Notes under the pieces: model-generated | What the model saw: only the letters and a program-made list of their open reading frames with translations | Database searches by the model: none | Told to the model about the DNA's origin: nothing | Program-made: the position numbers and the translations under genes | IMG/VR virus record: IMGVR_UViG_3300035670_000214 | Coordinates: 1-61,427 of that record | DNA length: 61,427 bases | Reading direction: 5' to 3' (one strand) | DNA from: a virus | Shown here: positions 38,168 through 45,698 of the stretch, piece by piece | Numbering within the stretch: the stretch's first letter is position 1 | Layout: the number at the start of each line of letters is the position of its first letter

Positions 38168-38575
38168 TTATGGATTAAATGTACGCGACTTTCTAGGTCT
38201 GATGTCGAGATGGCACCACCCTGGACTCCTATCCGGCGCCTCTCTCCACAGTTCACACTCTACTAGCTTTGCGTGGTTACTGTCAAGCCATTGGTCTAAG
38301 CCATTGCCTGGGTCCTTAATATCTACAGCTTCGCAGGTGAGGTGCGTAGAGCGCTTAGCTCCGCCAGCCTGAGTATTGTAGTGGCCAGGACGGTACCCTG
38401 AGCTCACTATAGGAGCCGTAAGGGTAGCTGGATATTGAGCTACCAGCTTATTAATACGGAACCAGACCCGCGCCATATTGATAGCATCCGCCTCAGTTAG
38501 CGGATACTGCCAATGTCTATTCATAAGTAGCTCGTCATAACTAATGTAGTTGTGCGGTTTGGACGACTGTGTCAT
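38168..38575 (-). CDS. Peptidase M15-type D,D-carboxypeptidase (endolysin)
   Basis: 135 residues. The M15/VanY zinc site is visible: SSGYRPGHYN, then STHLTCEAVDI (His78, Asp85) and PGWCHLD (His122). Such enzymes cut D-Ala peptide bonds in peptidoglycan and serve as phage endolysins. No signal peptide, so it would need a holin. It overlaps the transglycosylase gene upstream by 35 bases, making a paired cell-wall hydrolase unit. Confidence 0.85.
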   Translation of the reverse strand: MTQSSKPHNYISYDELLMNRHWQYPLTEADAINMARVWFRINKLVAQYPATLTAPIVSSGYRPGHYNTQAGGAKRSTHLTCEAVDIKDPGNGLDQWLDSNHAKLVECELWREAPDRSPGWCHLDIRPRKSRTFNP

Positions 38576-39224
38576 TTTGGCCTGCCCGTGTCATACGTTG
38601 GTTGAGTACGAAGGCTGCGGCCAGGTAGCCTATGGTTTCTGGGTGTCCAGTCCTAACGTCCAGGCTCGCAGTCTTACGTACCGTGGGGGAATCGAGGCCA
38701 CTGTTATAGGCTGCAAGAGCCAAAGCAGGGTCTCCCTTATAGTGTAGCATAAGTTCCTTGAACCTGCAAGCCCCAACGATGAGGTTGACCTGGGAATCGG
38801 CTAGGTCCTTTGGGTCTATCTCCCCGATACCACAAGCCTTAGCGAACTCAGGGGCGTATTTTGGCATGACCTGGGTAAGCCCAGTAGCCCCTACGGGGGA
38901 GCGAGACTCATTATTGAATCTGGACTCAATACAGATAAGGAAGTAGAACCACTTACGCTCTTCATTCTTAGGGAAGAAGGCTTCGCCTACCAGGCGTATC
39001 TGCTCGGCTAGTATCTCTCGTTTAGCAGGAGACACCTTAGCGTTACATGCGTCCATAACGGATTGCACGTAGAGGCGTCCTTCCGGTATCTCGTCTGCTT
39101 CTGGCTGCATAGTACTTTCAGCTACGTCTTGTGGCTTTACTTCTACGTCATTGGTATGAGCGTCGATACACCCTACTGCCAAAAGACTGATACCCAGATA
39201 TAACTTATTCTTTAACTTTTGCAT
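38541..39224 (-). CDS. Lytic transglycosylase lipoprotein
   Basis: 227 residues. An N-terminal signal with a lipobox-like AVGC (Cys19) predicts an outer or inner membrane lipoprotein. The SLT domain follows: catalytic Glu100 in CIESRFN, SPVGATGLTQVMP and LALAAYNSG. It cuts glycan strands of peptidoglycan. It may act in lysis with the adjacent D,D-peptidase, or be carried in the virion for entry; the location with lysis genes favours lysis. AAGGAG precedes the ATG. Confidence 0.88.
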   Translation of the reverse strand: MQKLKNKLYLGISLLAVGCIDAHTNDVEVKPQDVAESTMQPEADEIPEGRLYVQSVMDACNAKVSPAKREILAEQIRLVGEAFFPKNEERKWFYFLICIESRFNNESRSPVGATGLTQVMPKYAPEFAKACGIGEIDPKDLADSQVNLIVGACRFKELMLHYKGDPALALAAYNSGLDSPTVRKTASLDVRTGHPETIGYLAAAFVLNQRMTRAGQNDTVVQTAQLH

Positions 39225-39426
39225 TCGTAGTCTCCTTAAGATTGCGCATAAGTTCGTTAATACGGTTAAGGCTTTCTTTTATGCGCTGTAGTCTAACGTC
39301 TAGCATGTTTCTTTCCAGGTCGTCAGCGTACTTGAACTCAGCCTCAACGTGAATCTCAGCATTTCCTTTCCTGGTTGTTGGTAGTTGTATAACCTTTCCC
39401 ATTTTAGTCTCAGTCTTATCCATCAT
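39205..39426 (-). CDS. Small helical protein
   Basis: 73 residues with a helical charged C-terminal half (DDLERNMLDVRLQRIKES). It overlaps the transglycosylase gene start by 20 bases and its ATG overlaps the stop of the zinc-ribbon gene upstream. Unrecognised. Confidence 0.6.
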   Translation of the reverse strand: MMDKTETKMGKVIQLPTTRKGNAEIHVEAEFKYADDLERNMLDVRLQRIKESLNRINELMRNLKETTNAKVKE

Positions 39427-39602
39427 TCCCTCTCTAGTATTAGTGGTATCCTAGCTTCACAGTGCGGGCAAGCTATAATTTCTGCACCAGTAACCCACAT
39501 CTGATAGCCAGACTGCTCACACTCAGAGCAGTAGACGTAACCTACTGACCAGTTGCGTCGGTATAGGTCCAGGTATCGGATGTTGGATTTATCATCGGCC
39601 AC
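39423..39602 (-). CDS. Small zinc-ribbon protein
   Basis: 59 residues from GTG 39602, 5 bases after the upstream stop. Two C-x2-C knuckles (YCSEC and ACPHC) 16 residues apart form a zinc ribbon. The TGA overlaps the next ATG (ATGATGG). Not previously obvious because of its length and GTG start. Possibly nucleic-acid binding. Confidence 0.7.
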   Translation of the reverse strand: MADDKSNIRYLDLYRRNWSVGYVYCSECEQSGYQMWVTGAEIIACPHCEARIPLILERE

Positions 39603-39606
39603 GTTA

Positions 39607-40020
39607 TTACTCTGGTTTATCTATGCCGCAATGCTTGCAAGCCAGCTGTAAATGATGAAAGCTAATATTAACCCATTCGTGAGTGCAAGTACGATTACTA
39701 CCATCCAACCCAACATCACGAGAAACTCCAGTACCGTATTCAGCTCCTTCATTAGGCGTTTCACTCTCGTCCTCCCATGGCCAGTTCCATCCGTCAATCT
39801 CCCATTCCCATACACCATTAGCGGAGTTCCATGCCATACTAATCTTGGAATTAGGATTCATGTCAATACTACGCTTAAATCTAGGGTACTGGGCTACTGT
39901 GTAGATAGGCAAATTGTCAGCAACGGTATAATCCATAGTCCAAGTATTGTTATTACCCTTAACCTGGTGCCAATGTGCACTAGTGATAGCGGCATTGCCT
40001 CCGTTAATTATTAGTCCCAT
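39607..40020 (-). CDS. Hypothetical protein with C-terminal CxxC
   Basis: 137 residues, Trp- and Asn-rich, with repeated aromatic stretches (SANGVWEWEIDGWNWPWE) and a C-terminal His/Cys group (THEW...HHLQLACKHCGI) that could bind a metal. AAGGAGG upstream. No family recognised. A second frame within it encodes a hydrophobic peptide (see 39621-39752). Confidence 0.65.
   Translation of the reverse strand: MGLIINGGNAAITSAHWHQVKGNNNTWTMDYTVADNLPIYTVAQYPRFKRSIDMNPNSKISMAWNSANGVWEWEIDGWNWPWEDESETPNEGAEYGTGVSRDVGLDGSNRTCTHEWVNISFHHLQLACKHCGIDKPE
39621..39752 (-). CDS. Possible embedded membrane peptide
   Basis: A 43-residue frame from ATG 39752 lies wholly inside the 137-residue gene in another frame. 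It is strongly hydrophobic (LEFLVMLGWMVVIVLALTNG, then ILAFIIYSW), enough for one long or two short membrane helices. Embedded hydrophobic genes near lysis enzymes are known in phages, but no clear ribosome site is present. Speculative. Confidence 0.25.
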   Translation of the reverse strand: MKELNTVLEFLVMLGWMVVIVLALTNGLILAFIIYSWLASIAA

Positions 40021-40253
40021 GGTAGTGCCTCCTTATCGTAGTTACTTGTAGCGAACTCCAGGGCATCCCTTAGTATTTCCTTGTGATGCGGGTAATCCTC
40101 TGCGTGCAACTCGGTAATGTGACCATAGTCCTCATGCTCTACTACCAGGTATACCTCGCCATTACTTTCCGTCTCTTGTATAACGGAAAGAAGGCTATTA
40201 AGTGCCTTAACTGTATTAGTCATATTCTTTAACTTGGCTTCTACACTTAGCAT
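40011..40253 (-). CDS. Hypothetical protein
   Basis: 80 residues with AAAGGAGG upstream. Mixed helix and acidic/His segment (EHEDYGHITELHAEDYPHH). Overlaps the next gene by 10 bases. Unrecognised. Confidence 0.6.
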   Translation of the reverse strand: MLSVEAKLKNMTNTVKALNSLLSVIQETESNGEVYLVVEHEDYGHITELHAEDYPHHKEILRDALEFATSNYDKEALPWD

Positions 40254-40276
40254 TTACTAGCCTCCTTTACTATAGA

Positions 40277-40501
40277 TTACGGAATAGCGTTACGGCACTG
40301 ATATTTAACAACTAGCTCAGCTAGTTCACTCTCTGGTTCGCCCATGCGCTCGACGAACTGCTCAGCGCAGATAGCCCTGAGGTCTGCCCGGAGCTTACGC
40401 TGCTCAATCTCATCTCCTACGATGTAGCCAAGAGCTAGCCCGACCAAGGCAAAGCAAGCTATTTTCAGAATCATTGCCAGAATTTCCAGATACTTCTTCA
40501 T
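40277..40501 (-). CDS. Small membrane protein with soluble tail
   Basis: 74 residues: an N-terminal transmembrane helix (about residues 8-27, MILKIACFALVGLALGYIVG) then a charged domain with two Cys. Type II topology would place the tail in the periplasm, as in an inner-membrane spanin, but no partner was recognised. AAGGAG upstream; four-base overlap with the previous gene. Confidence 0.6.
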   Translation of the reverse strand: MKKYLEILAMILKIACFALVGLALGYIVGDEIEQRKLRADLRAICAEQFVERMGEPESELAELVVKYQCRNAIP

Positions 40502-40953
40502 ACGGTCTCCTTATTAGCAGCGGGTCTTGGATGCCTATCATCCTCCCCCACGCCGTGCTGCTCATGATACACCAGGAATAGTAGATTGCAAGCACAATGT
40601 GCTAGATGGCTAAGACCAGTCTCGGGGTCCTTGTCCTCTCCACGCATATGGGCGTAGAGATGTCTAAGACTTGCGGCATACAACCTGGACCATTTAAATC
40701 CCTTAGCCCAATTCCAGTCCTGATACTTATCGGCACCGAAAGCCAAAACTTTAGCCACCTCTTCGATAGCTTCTGCTGGTACTAGATGTAGCGGTAACTT
40801 GCCCTTATCGTGCTTAATACCAGCTGTCTGCGTCACTTTGACGTGCCCCTCCACTAGCTTACGTCCTTGGTCTTCTAGGCTATCCTTATGGAACTTTCTG
40901 AGTTCCTCGAAGCTCCAACCCCAGGCATCTAACTCCCGCTTGATATTACTCAT
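40498..40953 (-). CDS. dATP/dGTP diphosphohydrolase-like protein (DUF5664/MazG-type)
   Basis: 151 residues. The segment KLPLHLVPAEAIEEVAKVLAF, AFGADKYQDWNWAKGFKW, SRLYAASLRHLYAH and GLSHLAHCACNLLFLVY is characteristic of the phage dATP/dGTP diphosphohydrolase family (all-alpha NTP pyrophosphohydrolases; MazZ of 2-aminoadenine phages is related). It would trim purine nucleotide pools. No PurZ was found, so a modified-purine genome is not supported. Confidence 0.75.
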   Translation of the reverse strand: MSNIKRELDAWGWSFEELRKFHKDSLEDQGRKLVEGHVKVTQTAGIKHDKGKLPLHLVPAEAIEEVAKVLAFGADKYQDWNWAKGFKWSRLYAASLRHLYAHMRGEDKDPETGLSHLAHCACNLLFLVYHEQHGVGEDDRHPRPAANKETV

Positions 40954-41215
40954 CTGAGATACCTCTTTCTTGCTTAAGCTCGTAGTACATTTCTTCCAGT
41001 AATCCTATGGCCAGGTCTACTTCTGGATGAGCTTCGATGAGCTCGTTCAATTTCCTACCCCGAACGCTATCTGGGTAGCCATGCTTACGGTGAGGCCGAA
41101 ACACTAGCTGTTCCACGTCCCAGATGAAGCAAGAGAGGTCGGTTGCTTGAAGCATACGCTTATGCTCTATCCTATCGTCAGCGTCATTAAGGTCGAATTC
41201 AATTATCGCTTTCAT
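40946..41215 (-). CDS. Small conserved phage protein
   Basis: 89 residues beginning MKAIIEFDLNDADDR, a start seen in small proteins of many phage replication regions (often followed, as here, by a short region with W and a helical C-terminus). Function unknown. Overlaps its neighbours on both sides by a few bases. Confidence 0.6.
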   Translation of the reverse strand: MKAIIEFDLNDADDRIEHKRMLQATDLSCFIWDVEQLVFRPHRKHGYPDSVRGRKLNELIEAHPEVDLAIGLLEEMYYELKQERGISDE

Positions 41216-41321
41216 TATCGTATTCCTCCGACATTAGCTGGTTAGCTAGGTTAAACAGACCAATGATGGACAGTACAACCAGGGATGGGATGATGAGGCC
41301 AAAGAGTATTCCGTAGTACAT
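41199..41321 (-). CDS. 40-residue membrane protein
   Basis: Begins MYYGILFGLIIPSLVVLSII: one transmembrane helix, then an acidic tail. The ATG shares a base with the upstream stop (TAATG) and the 3' end overlaps the next gene by 17 bases. Unrecognised; inferred inner-membrane peptide. Confidence 0.6.
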   Translation of the reverse strand: MYYGILFGLIIPSLVVLSIIGLFNLANQLMSEEYDNESDN

Positions 41322-41653
41322 TATTTATCCTTTCTCTGTTCTAATCGGTTAATCTCGGACTCAGCTTTAGCACGTTCTACTGGCGGAAGTCCAGATATTT
41401 CTGCTCGAAGATTATTAGCCTCCTTAAGTTCCTGGAATCCTGAGCGCTTAGTACCGGAGGGATAGCTAGCTTTCATCACCATAGGGGCACTGGGTACGCG
41501 CTTGACTGTATTGAACTCGCGGCATTGGTCACAGTTCCAGCGGTTCTCGTAGCTAGCCTCGGAGCGTCGCATGGTAGTGACGGTACGAGTGTTACAGGTC
41601 TCGCACCAGAGGTCTACGCTAATTAGTGTGCCGTTTCCATATTCATGACTCAT
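41321..41653 (-). CDS. Zinc-ribbon protein
   Basis: 110 residues with two knuckles, WCETC and NCDQC, in the first 45 residues, then a basic linker and a helical C-terminus (about 75-110). Likely nucleic-acid or protein binding. AAGGAG upstream. Confidence 0.65.
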   Translation of the reverse strand: MSHEYGNGTLISVDLWCETCNTRTVTTMRRSEASYENRWNCDQCREFNTVKRVPSAPMVMKASYPSGTKRSGFQELKEANNLRAEISGLPPVERAKAESEINRLEQRKDK

Positions 41654-42105
41654 AATCCTAACTCCTTATTCTCTAGCAGTAATTCTTGCAGGTATTCCAT
41701 AAGGTCCTGCTTTAATTGCTCTGGATTGTCGGACTGCTTTACCGCAGCCTGTGCTGCCTCGGAGGCATACTTGGTAGCCAGTACGTCCTTGCCGGAGTAG
41801 CTCTGTATCGGGTTATTCTCGTACCGGTAAGCAGAGTTACTGTAAGCTAACTTCCCGGTGTAGATGGCAGCCCAGTCGTCGTGGGTATTACGCAGGTTTG
41901 CCGCTGTATGTGCAATGTCCGCAGCTTGCGAACAGGCATAGGCGTAGCTGTCATCCTCCAGCCACTTGCTCACTATGTATAGGCAGAAGCGTCCAGTCTC
42001 GGAACTGGTTACGGACATGGCAGCATCCAAAGCAAACAGTACTTTAGACCTATGGTCTAGCTTATGTATGTAACGTATCTGGTCATCCCACTTTACAGTA
42101 TCCAT
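41650..42105 (-). CDS. Hypothetical helical protein
   Basis: 151 residues, Ala/Asp/Tyr-rich and mainly helical (DIAHTAANLRNTHDDWAAIY), with AAGGAGG upstream. No motif recognised. Four-base overlap with the zinc-ribbon gene. Confidence 0.65.
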   Translation of the reverse strand: MDTVKWDDQIRYIHKLDHRSKVLFALDAAMSVTSSETGRFCLYIVSKWLEDDSYAYACSQAADIAHTAANLRNTHDDWAAIYTGKLAYSNSAYRYENNPIQSYSGKDVLATKYASEAAQAAVKQSDNPEQLKQDLMEYLQELLLENKELGL

Positions 42106-42114
42106 ACTTCCTCC

Positions 42115-42330
42115 TTATTCTATCAATCCTTGTCCATCTATTACTTGTACTTCTAATGGCTTAGCTAGTAGATATACGCCACTATTTCCTTTAATTACCC
42201 TCGGTTTAAACAGGGATTCTAATAGTGAACTAGCCTCTTCTGGGGTGGAGGCAAGTCCTCTGTATTCCCGTACATGCGTGATGTCTTTTCTAGCTAGATA
42301 AAATCTGACCTCAAACACTAGCTCTTTCAT
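42115..42330 (-). CDS. Hypothetical protein
   Basis: 71 residues, alpha/beta, with AGGAGG directly upstream. Unrecognised. Its leader carries the folded element at 42355-42403. Confidence 0.6.
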   Translation of the reverse strand: MKELVFEVRFYLARKDITHVREYRGLASTPEEASSLLESLFKPRVIKGNSGVYLLAKPLEVQVIDGQGLIE

Positions 42331-42354
42331 ATTTCCTCCTAATTCGTGGGATTT

Positions 42355-42403
42355 GTTACCGAGATGTACACATCGGGATGCCCGAAGGGCAGATTGGTAA
42401 CCT
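42355..42403 (-). ncRNA. Three-way-junction-like RNA element
   Basis: Read on the minus strand: outer stem GTTACC / GGTAAC encloses two hairpins, TGCCC-TTCG-like-GGGCA and GATGT / ACATC. It lies between the nuclease-like gene and a small gene. It could be a processing site, attenuator or cis-regulatory RNA; no known riboswitch recognised. Confidence 0.45.
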
Positions 42404-42890
42404 AAGTCCCGGTCACTTCGTAGATATCGTACAGCTCTTCTAACAGATGGCGAGGGACTTTATAGCCGCCAGTACGGTACCCTCTATTCTTTATCAGTAC
42501 CAGTCCTAGCTTTTCCTTTCGGATAATCCGGTCCAAAACTTTACACAATTTCTTGATGTCGTTAAACTGGTAGTAGATTCCATTCCTTGCAAAGTAGTAA
42601 ACTAGTACATCTACTCGCTTTGCTCGGGATTGCCAAGGGCCACCGGGTGTTTGCTTCTCCCAGTTGCTCCATCTCTCGAAGAAAAAGTTAGAAGTAGACT
42701 CGTGGTCCCAGTCATCAGTCTTAAGTTCCAGCTTCTCGCCAGTCTTAACTACCTTGAAATCGTAGGCAAAAGTGGTGGCTGCCGTTAACGGCCTATGGTA
42801 GATGTCGTGAAAGTCCTGCTGAGCTTGAAGCCCATAGGCTAGCTGCTGTTCCCAGGTATATACCTTATTTCCACGTCCAGAGGTCGTCAC
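42402..42890 (-). CDS. Putative PD-(D/E)XK nuclease
   Basis: 162 residues from GTG 42890 (TGGAG upstream), chosen because a longer frame (to 43022) would bury most of the cysteine-rich gene upstream. The core AYDFKVVKTGEKLELKTDDW has the Asp ... Glu-x-Lys layout of PD-(D/E)XK nucleases, followed by basic and aromatic segments. Probably a DNA-processing nuclease; substrate unknown. Alternatives include a catalytically inactive DNA-binding protein. Confidence 0.5.
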   Translation of the reverse strand: MTTSGRGNKVYTWEQQLAYGLQAQQDFHDIYHRPLTAATTFAYDFKVVKTGEKLELKTDDWDHESTSNFFFERWSNWEKQTPGGPWQSRAKRVDVLVYYFARNGIYYQFNDIKKLCKVLDRIIRKEKLGLVLIKNRGYRTGGYKVPRHLLEELYDIYEVTGT

Positions 42891-43152
42891 ACTCCACCCA
42901 TCCTTTCTCAAGCTTTCGCTTCGTAGTCTTACATTTACAGCAGGTCCAGGTGTGCTGATAGCCACCGTGGCAGGGAGTGCTGGGGTATTCAGGGCCAGCT
43001 GGGTCATAAGCACTACACCCACACATTCCCTTATTTGCTTCCCAGAACGGGCAGGTCGCGCCTATTCCCTCATACCAGGTGTCCTTGTGTGGCGTTACGC
43101 TAGCGCATTTACGGCAGCGCTTTCGCTTAACCTTAAGCCAATACCTATTCAT
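42865..43152 (-). CDS. Cysteine-rich zinc-binding protein
   Basis: 95 residues with ten cysteines: KRCRKCAS, ATCPFW, GMCGCSA, TPCHGG and WTCCKCKTTK. Two or more zinc sites are likely. It overlaps the helicase gene stop by four bases and the nuclease-like gene by about 26 bases. Could be a cofactor of the helicase; inference only. Confidence 0.7.
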   Translation of the reverse strand: MNRYWLKVKRKRCRKCASVTPHKDTWYEGIGATCPFWEANKGMCGCSAYDPAGPEYPSTPCHGGYQHTWTCCKCKTTKRKLEKGWVECDDLWTWK

Positions 43153-44624
43153 AGTCCTATAGCCTTATGCGTAGGCTCCTCTGATACTGCATCACAGAAC
43201 CAACCAGGGAACAGCTCTCGGTAGTCATTGTACAGGCGTTTAAAGGAACGGTCTACGATGAATGTCTCCCCGAAGTCATTGGGGTTACGACAGACTCGGC
43301 CATAGGCTTGGACAACTAGTCTGGCTGCCTCGTTAGCGTAGCCCTCTGGGTCCTGCTGAGCTAAATACTGCATAGCTGGTTCGGTTAGGTTAGCCCAAGG
43401 TACCTTACAGATTACCTGCCACCTGGCTAGGTCATCGGCTAGGTCAATACCCTCATACATACCAGAGGCTACCATTATCTTACCTTCAGTCTCCTGGAAC
43501 TCTTTGAATATTGCCTGCTTATTTTGGTTACTGTGGAACAGGAACCTCGGATGATTACCTAGCAGTAAGCTTAGGTTCTTGGCTAAGGCGTAAGGAGCGT
43601 GGATGAAGCCTCGACCGGGTTTGGTCTCGGCTAGTTCTAGCAAATAGTCAGCAAGTTTGGGTATGTCTCTACCGTTGGCTGCGGCTGATAGGTTAAATCT
43701 TAGGTCAAGGTGTAAGGGTCTGCGTTCCACTGGTATAGGACTGGGTGCATCAATAACACAGATGCGCCTGTCACCTAAGCCCATGTCCTCTACATCCTTA
43801 CGATTTATTGTACCGGATAAGAAGAATAGTTTCTTAACCTTACCTAAGGGCCAGAGTAGTGGCGGTTGGTCTTTGACGTCTACGGGTATCAATTTAAGGC
43901 ACTCCCGTTCCTCGCCCCTATACAGGGAATAGCCCTTCTCTACTAGGTAATGTACCTTGTTGGACATGAGCTCTGCTCTTAGCTCTTTCAGCTTCTTGTC
44001 ATTGGGTGTTCTAGTCAAACGCTCAGTGACCCAGCGGAGTAGCTGGCCGTAGGTCCGTACATACGATGGGAACTCGTAATCGTGGTGCCATAACTTCTTA
44101 GCCGCTAAGTCCTTTATCATGCCTTGCAGCAGATGGCCCTCATCTATAATCAAGCCTTCACCGTATAACCTATAAGCTAGGTAGGTATAATTATTGATAA
44201 CTACGTAAGGCATAGCTTGGGCTTTACGCAAGGCTCCTACGTAAGGGCAACCCTTGCAATAAGCTCCACGCTTCTTACTGGTACCAGTTAACTTGGTATG
44301 CTCGCCACAGTCAAACTTAACAGTCTGATTCTCGTAGAGGGAGCAAGTATAACTCTCCCGCTTCTTTAGCGTATTGATACTAGGGAAGCTGTCTAGGTAC
44401 TGCTGTAACAATAGGTTATTAGGTACTAATATCCTAGACTTCCACTTATTCCGCTGCTGAAGGTATCTTGCAATAGTCATGGATAGTAGCGTCTTACCAG
44501 AAGCGACAGGTGCTCTGATGATGAATACATCTGAGCTATCGAACTTCTCTTCTAGCTTTAGCAACACGTCGCGTTGAACATCTCTTAACTGCCATCCTCC
44601 AGGTACAGCTTTAAGTATGCTCAT
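43149..44624 (-). CDS. Fe-S helicase of the DinG/XPD type
   Basis: 491 residues, ATP-driven 5'-3' DNA helicase family. Walker A VASGKT (40-45), DEAH-like box DEGH (161-164), and between them four cysteines (94, 106, 123, 126) in the place of the 4Fe-4S cluster of XPD and DinG. Motif VI appears as QAYGRVCRNP near the C-terminus, with SGTINRKD and GMYEGIDL before it. Likely the replication or recombination helicase, since no DnaB-type gene was found. ATGA overlap with the next gene. Confidence 0.85.
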   Translation of the reverse strand: MSILKAVPGGWQLRDVQRDVLLKLEEKFDSSDVFIIRAPVASGKTLLSMTIARYLQQRNKWKSRILVPNNLLLQQYLDSFPSINTLKKRESYTCSLYENQTVKFDCGEHTKLTGTSKKRGAYCKGCPYVGALRKAQAMPYVVINNYTYLAYRLYGEGLIIDEGHLLQGMIKDLAAKKLWHHDYEFPSYVRTYGQLLRWVTERLTRTPNDKKLKELRAELMSNKVHYLVEKGYSLYRGEERECLKLIPVDVKDQPPLLWPLGKVKKLFFLSGTINRKDVEDMGLGDRRICVIDAPSPIPVERRPLHLDLRFNLSAAANGRDIPKLADYLLELAETKPGRGFIHAPYALAKNLSLLLGNHPRFLFHSNQNKQAIFKEFQETEGKIMVASGMYEGIDLADDLARWQVICKVPWANLTEPAMQYLAQQDPEGYANEAARLVVQAYGRVCRNPNDFGETFIVDRSFKRLYNDYRELFPGWFCDAVSEEPTHKAIGL

Positions 44625-45091
44625 CTATCGCCTCGCTTGTAAAAGTTTATGCGTATCCCGTAGCTATCCTCAACAGGATATTTCATGCGGGTCCAGGTTT
44701 CGGTTTTCATATCCACGTAATAGGGCTGAGCCTGGTCAAAAGTATGCCTAGAATGGTGCTCCCAGAATAGCTCGACTTTACCGAGGTCTAGCCCGAACTC
44801 ATAGTGCCAGCCCATGGTCATGAACTTAGCATCTGTCCCCTCTCCATGTACCTCGTTATTCCAATAGAGGTAGTCGTTGAGCATCCGTAGGTCAAACTCA
44901 GCAGCTACCCTGCCCTTATACTCATAGCAGTCTAGTTCAGGTGTCTGGAACTCTCTATTGCAACCAAACTTCATCAGCTTAAGGCTAAACCTGTCTAGTT
45001 CAGCCCAACGAATGCCCTCAGTCTCCTCAGCCAATACTGGATGGGTATAGTAGAGTGGTATTATAAACCATAAGGCTAGTAATGGATTCAT
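44621..45091 (-). CDS. Secreted protein of unknown function
   Basis: 156 residues with a clear N-terminal signal (PLLALWFIIPLYYTHPVLA, cleavage near Ala21), then a beta-rich soluble domain with two cysteines that could form a disulphide. Expected in the periplasm. The helicase gene starts in its last bases. Could be a superinfection or envelope-modifying factor; unproven. Confidence 0.6.
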   Translation of the reverse strand: MNPLLALWFIIPLYYTHPVLAEETEGIRWAELDRFSLKLMKFGCNREFQTPELDCYEYKGRVAAEFDLRMLNDYLYWNNEVHGEGTDAKFMTMGWHYEFGLDLGKVELFWEHHSRHTFDQAQPYYVDMKTETWTRMKYPVEDSYGIRINFYKRGDR

Positions 45092-45426
45092 TTATTTGAC
45101 CTCCGCTTATACATCTGGAGGAAGCCGTGCTCGAATGCCCGGATTATACCTTCCTCATCTTCCTCGCTAATCTTAAAGTGATGGCCGGATAGGAACAATA
45201 GCATGTGACAGAGTTCATGAAACAGGGTGCGTTCCATCTCTTCTCTGGGTTGGTCCAAGCAGATATATATTACCTTCTCATTCAAATAACTTAGACCAAA
45301 GGAATCGGCCTCACCTCTAGGCATAGTGTGGCAGTAGTAAATGCGTATCTTATAGCCGAATAGTTCCACGGTGCTAGGGAAGCCTCTAGGCTTTCTGCCA
45401 CGCTTTACTCTAGGTAGGCGTCCCAT
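45088..45426 (-). CDS. Minimal HExxH metallopeptidase-like protein
   Basis: 112 residues from ATG 45426 (GAGGAG upstream). A zinc site HELCH is at residues 70-74, followed by a helical tail with Glu/His-rich ISEEDEEGIIRAFEHG that may give the third ligand. Similar small proteins occur in phage replication blocks and are SprT- or ImmA-like. Proteolytic activity is inferred. Confidence 0.7.
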   Translation of the reverse strand: MGRLPRVKRGRKPRGFPSTVELFGYKIRIYYCHTMPRGEADSFGLSYLNEKVIYICLDQPREEMERTLFHELCHMLLFLSGHHFKISEEDEEGIIRAFEHGFLQMYKRRSNK

Positions 45427-45428
45427 TG

Positions 45429-45698
45429 TCACTCCTCCTCGTCATCGAAGTATGCGTCCTCTTCGTACTCATCTGAATAGATAGCAGATGCTAGTAGTAA
45501 TAGCAAGTCCTGAACGTCATCTGGGAACAGTATGTAAGTGTTAGCACTAAAGTCCATGGAGTAACCCTCGCAACCGCCCATCCTGTCTACATATTCACTA
45601 GCATCCATCTCGTCTGGGTCGATGGGTGATAGTTCCATTACGCCAAAACGCTCTAAGAGTTCTGCGACCAGGGATGCTAGCTCCTCGTGTGATTTCAT
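45429..45698 (-). CDS. Small acidic protein
   Basis: 89 residues from ATG 45698 (GGAG 7 bases upstream; ATGA overlap with the RuvC-like gene). Strongly acidic, ending in a run of Asp/Glu (YEEDAYFDDEEE). Unrecognised; a DNA mimic is possible but untested. Confidence 0.6.
   Translation of the reverse strand: MKSHEELASLVAELLERFGVMELSPIDPDEMDASEYVDRMGGCEGYSMDFSANTYILFPDDVQDLLLLLASAIYSDEYEEDAYFDDEEE

Noticed and set aside
40498-40953. 2-aminoadenine (Z) genome pathway
   Set aside because: A MazZ-like dATP/dGTP hydrolase relative is present, but no PurZ-type adenylosuccinate synthetase or DatZ was seen, and this hydrolase family is widespread.
42891-43022. Longer N-terminus for the PD-(D/E)XK-like protein
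   Set aside because: It would overlap most of the cysteine-rich gene, and the extra residues are low-complexity Ala/Pro/Thr sequence.
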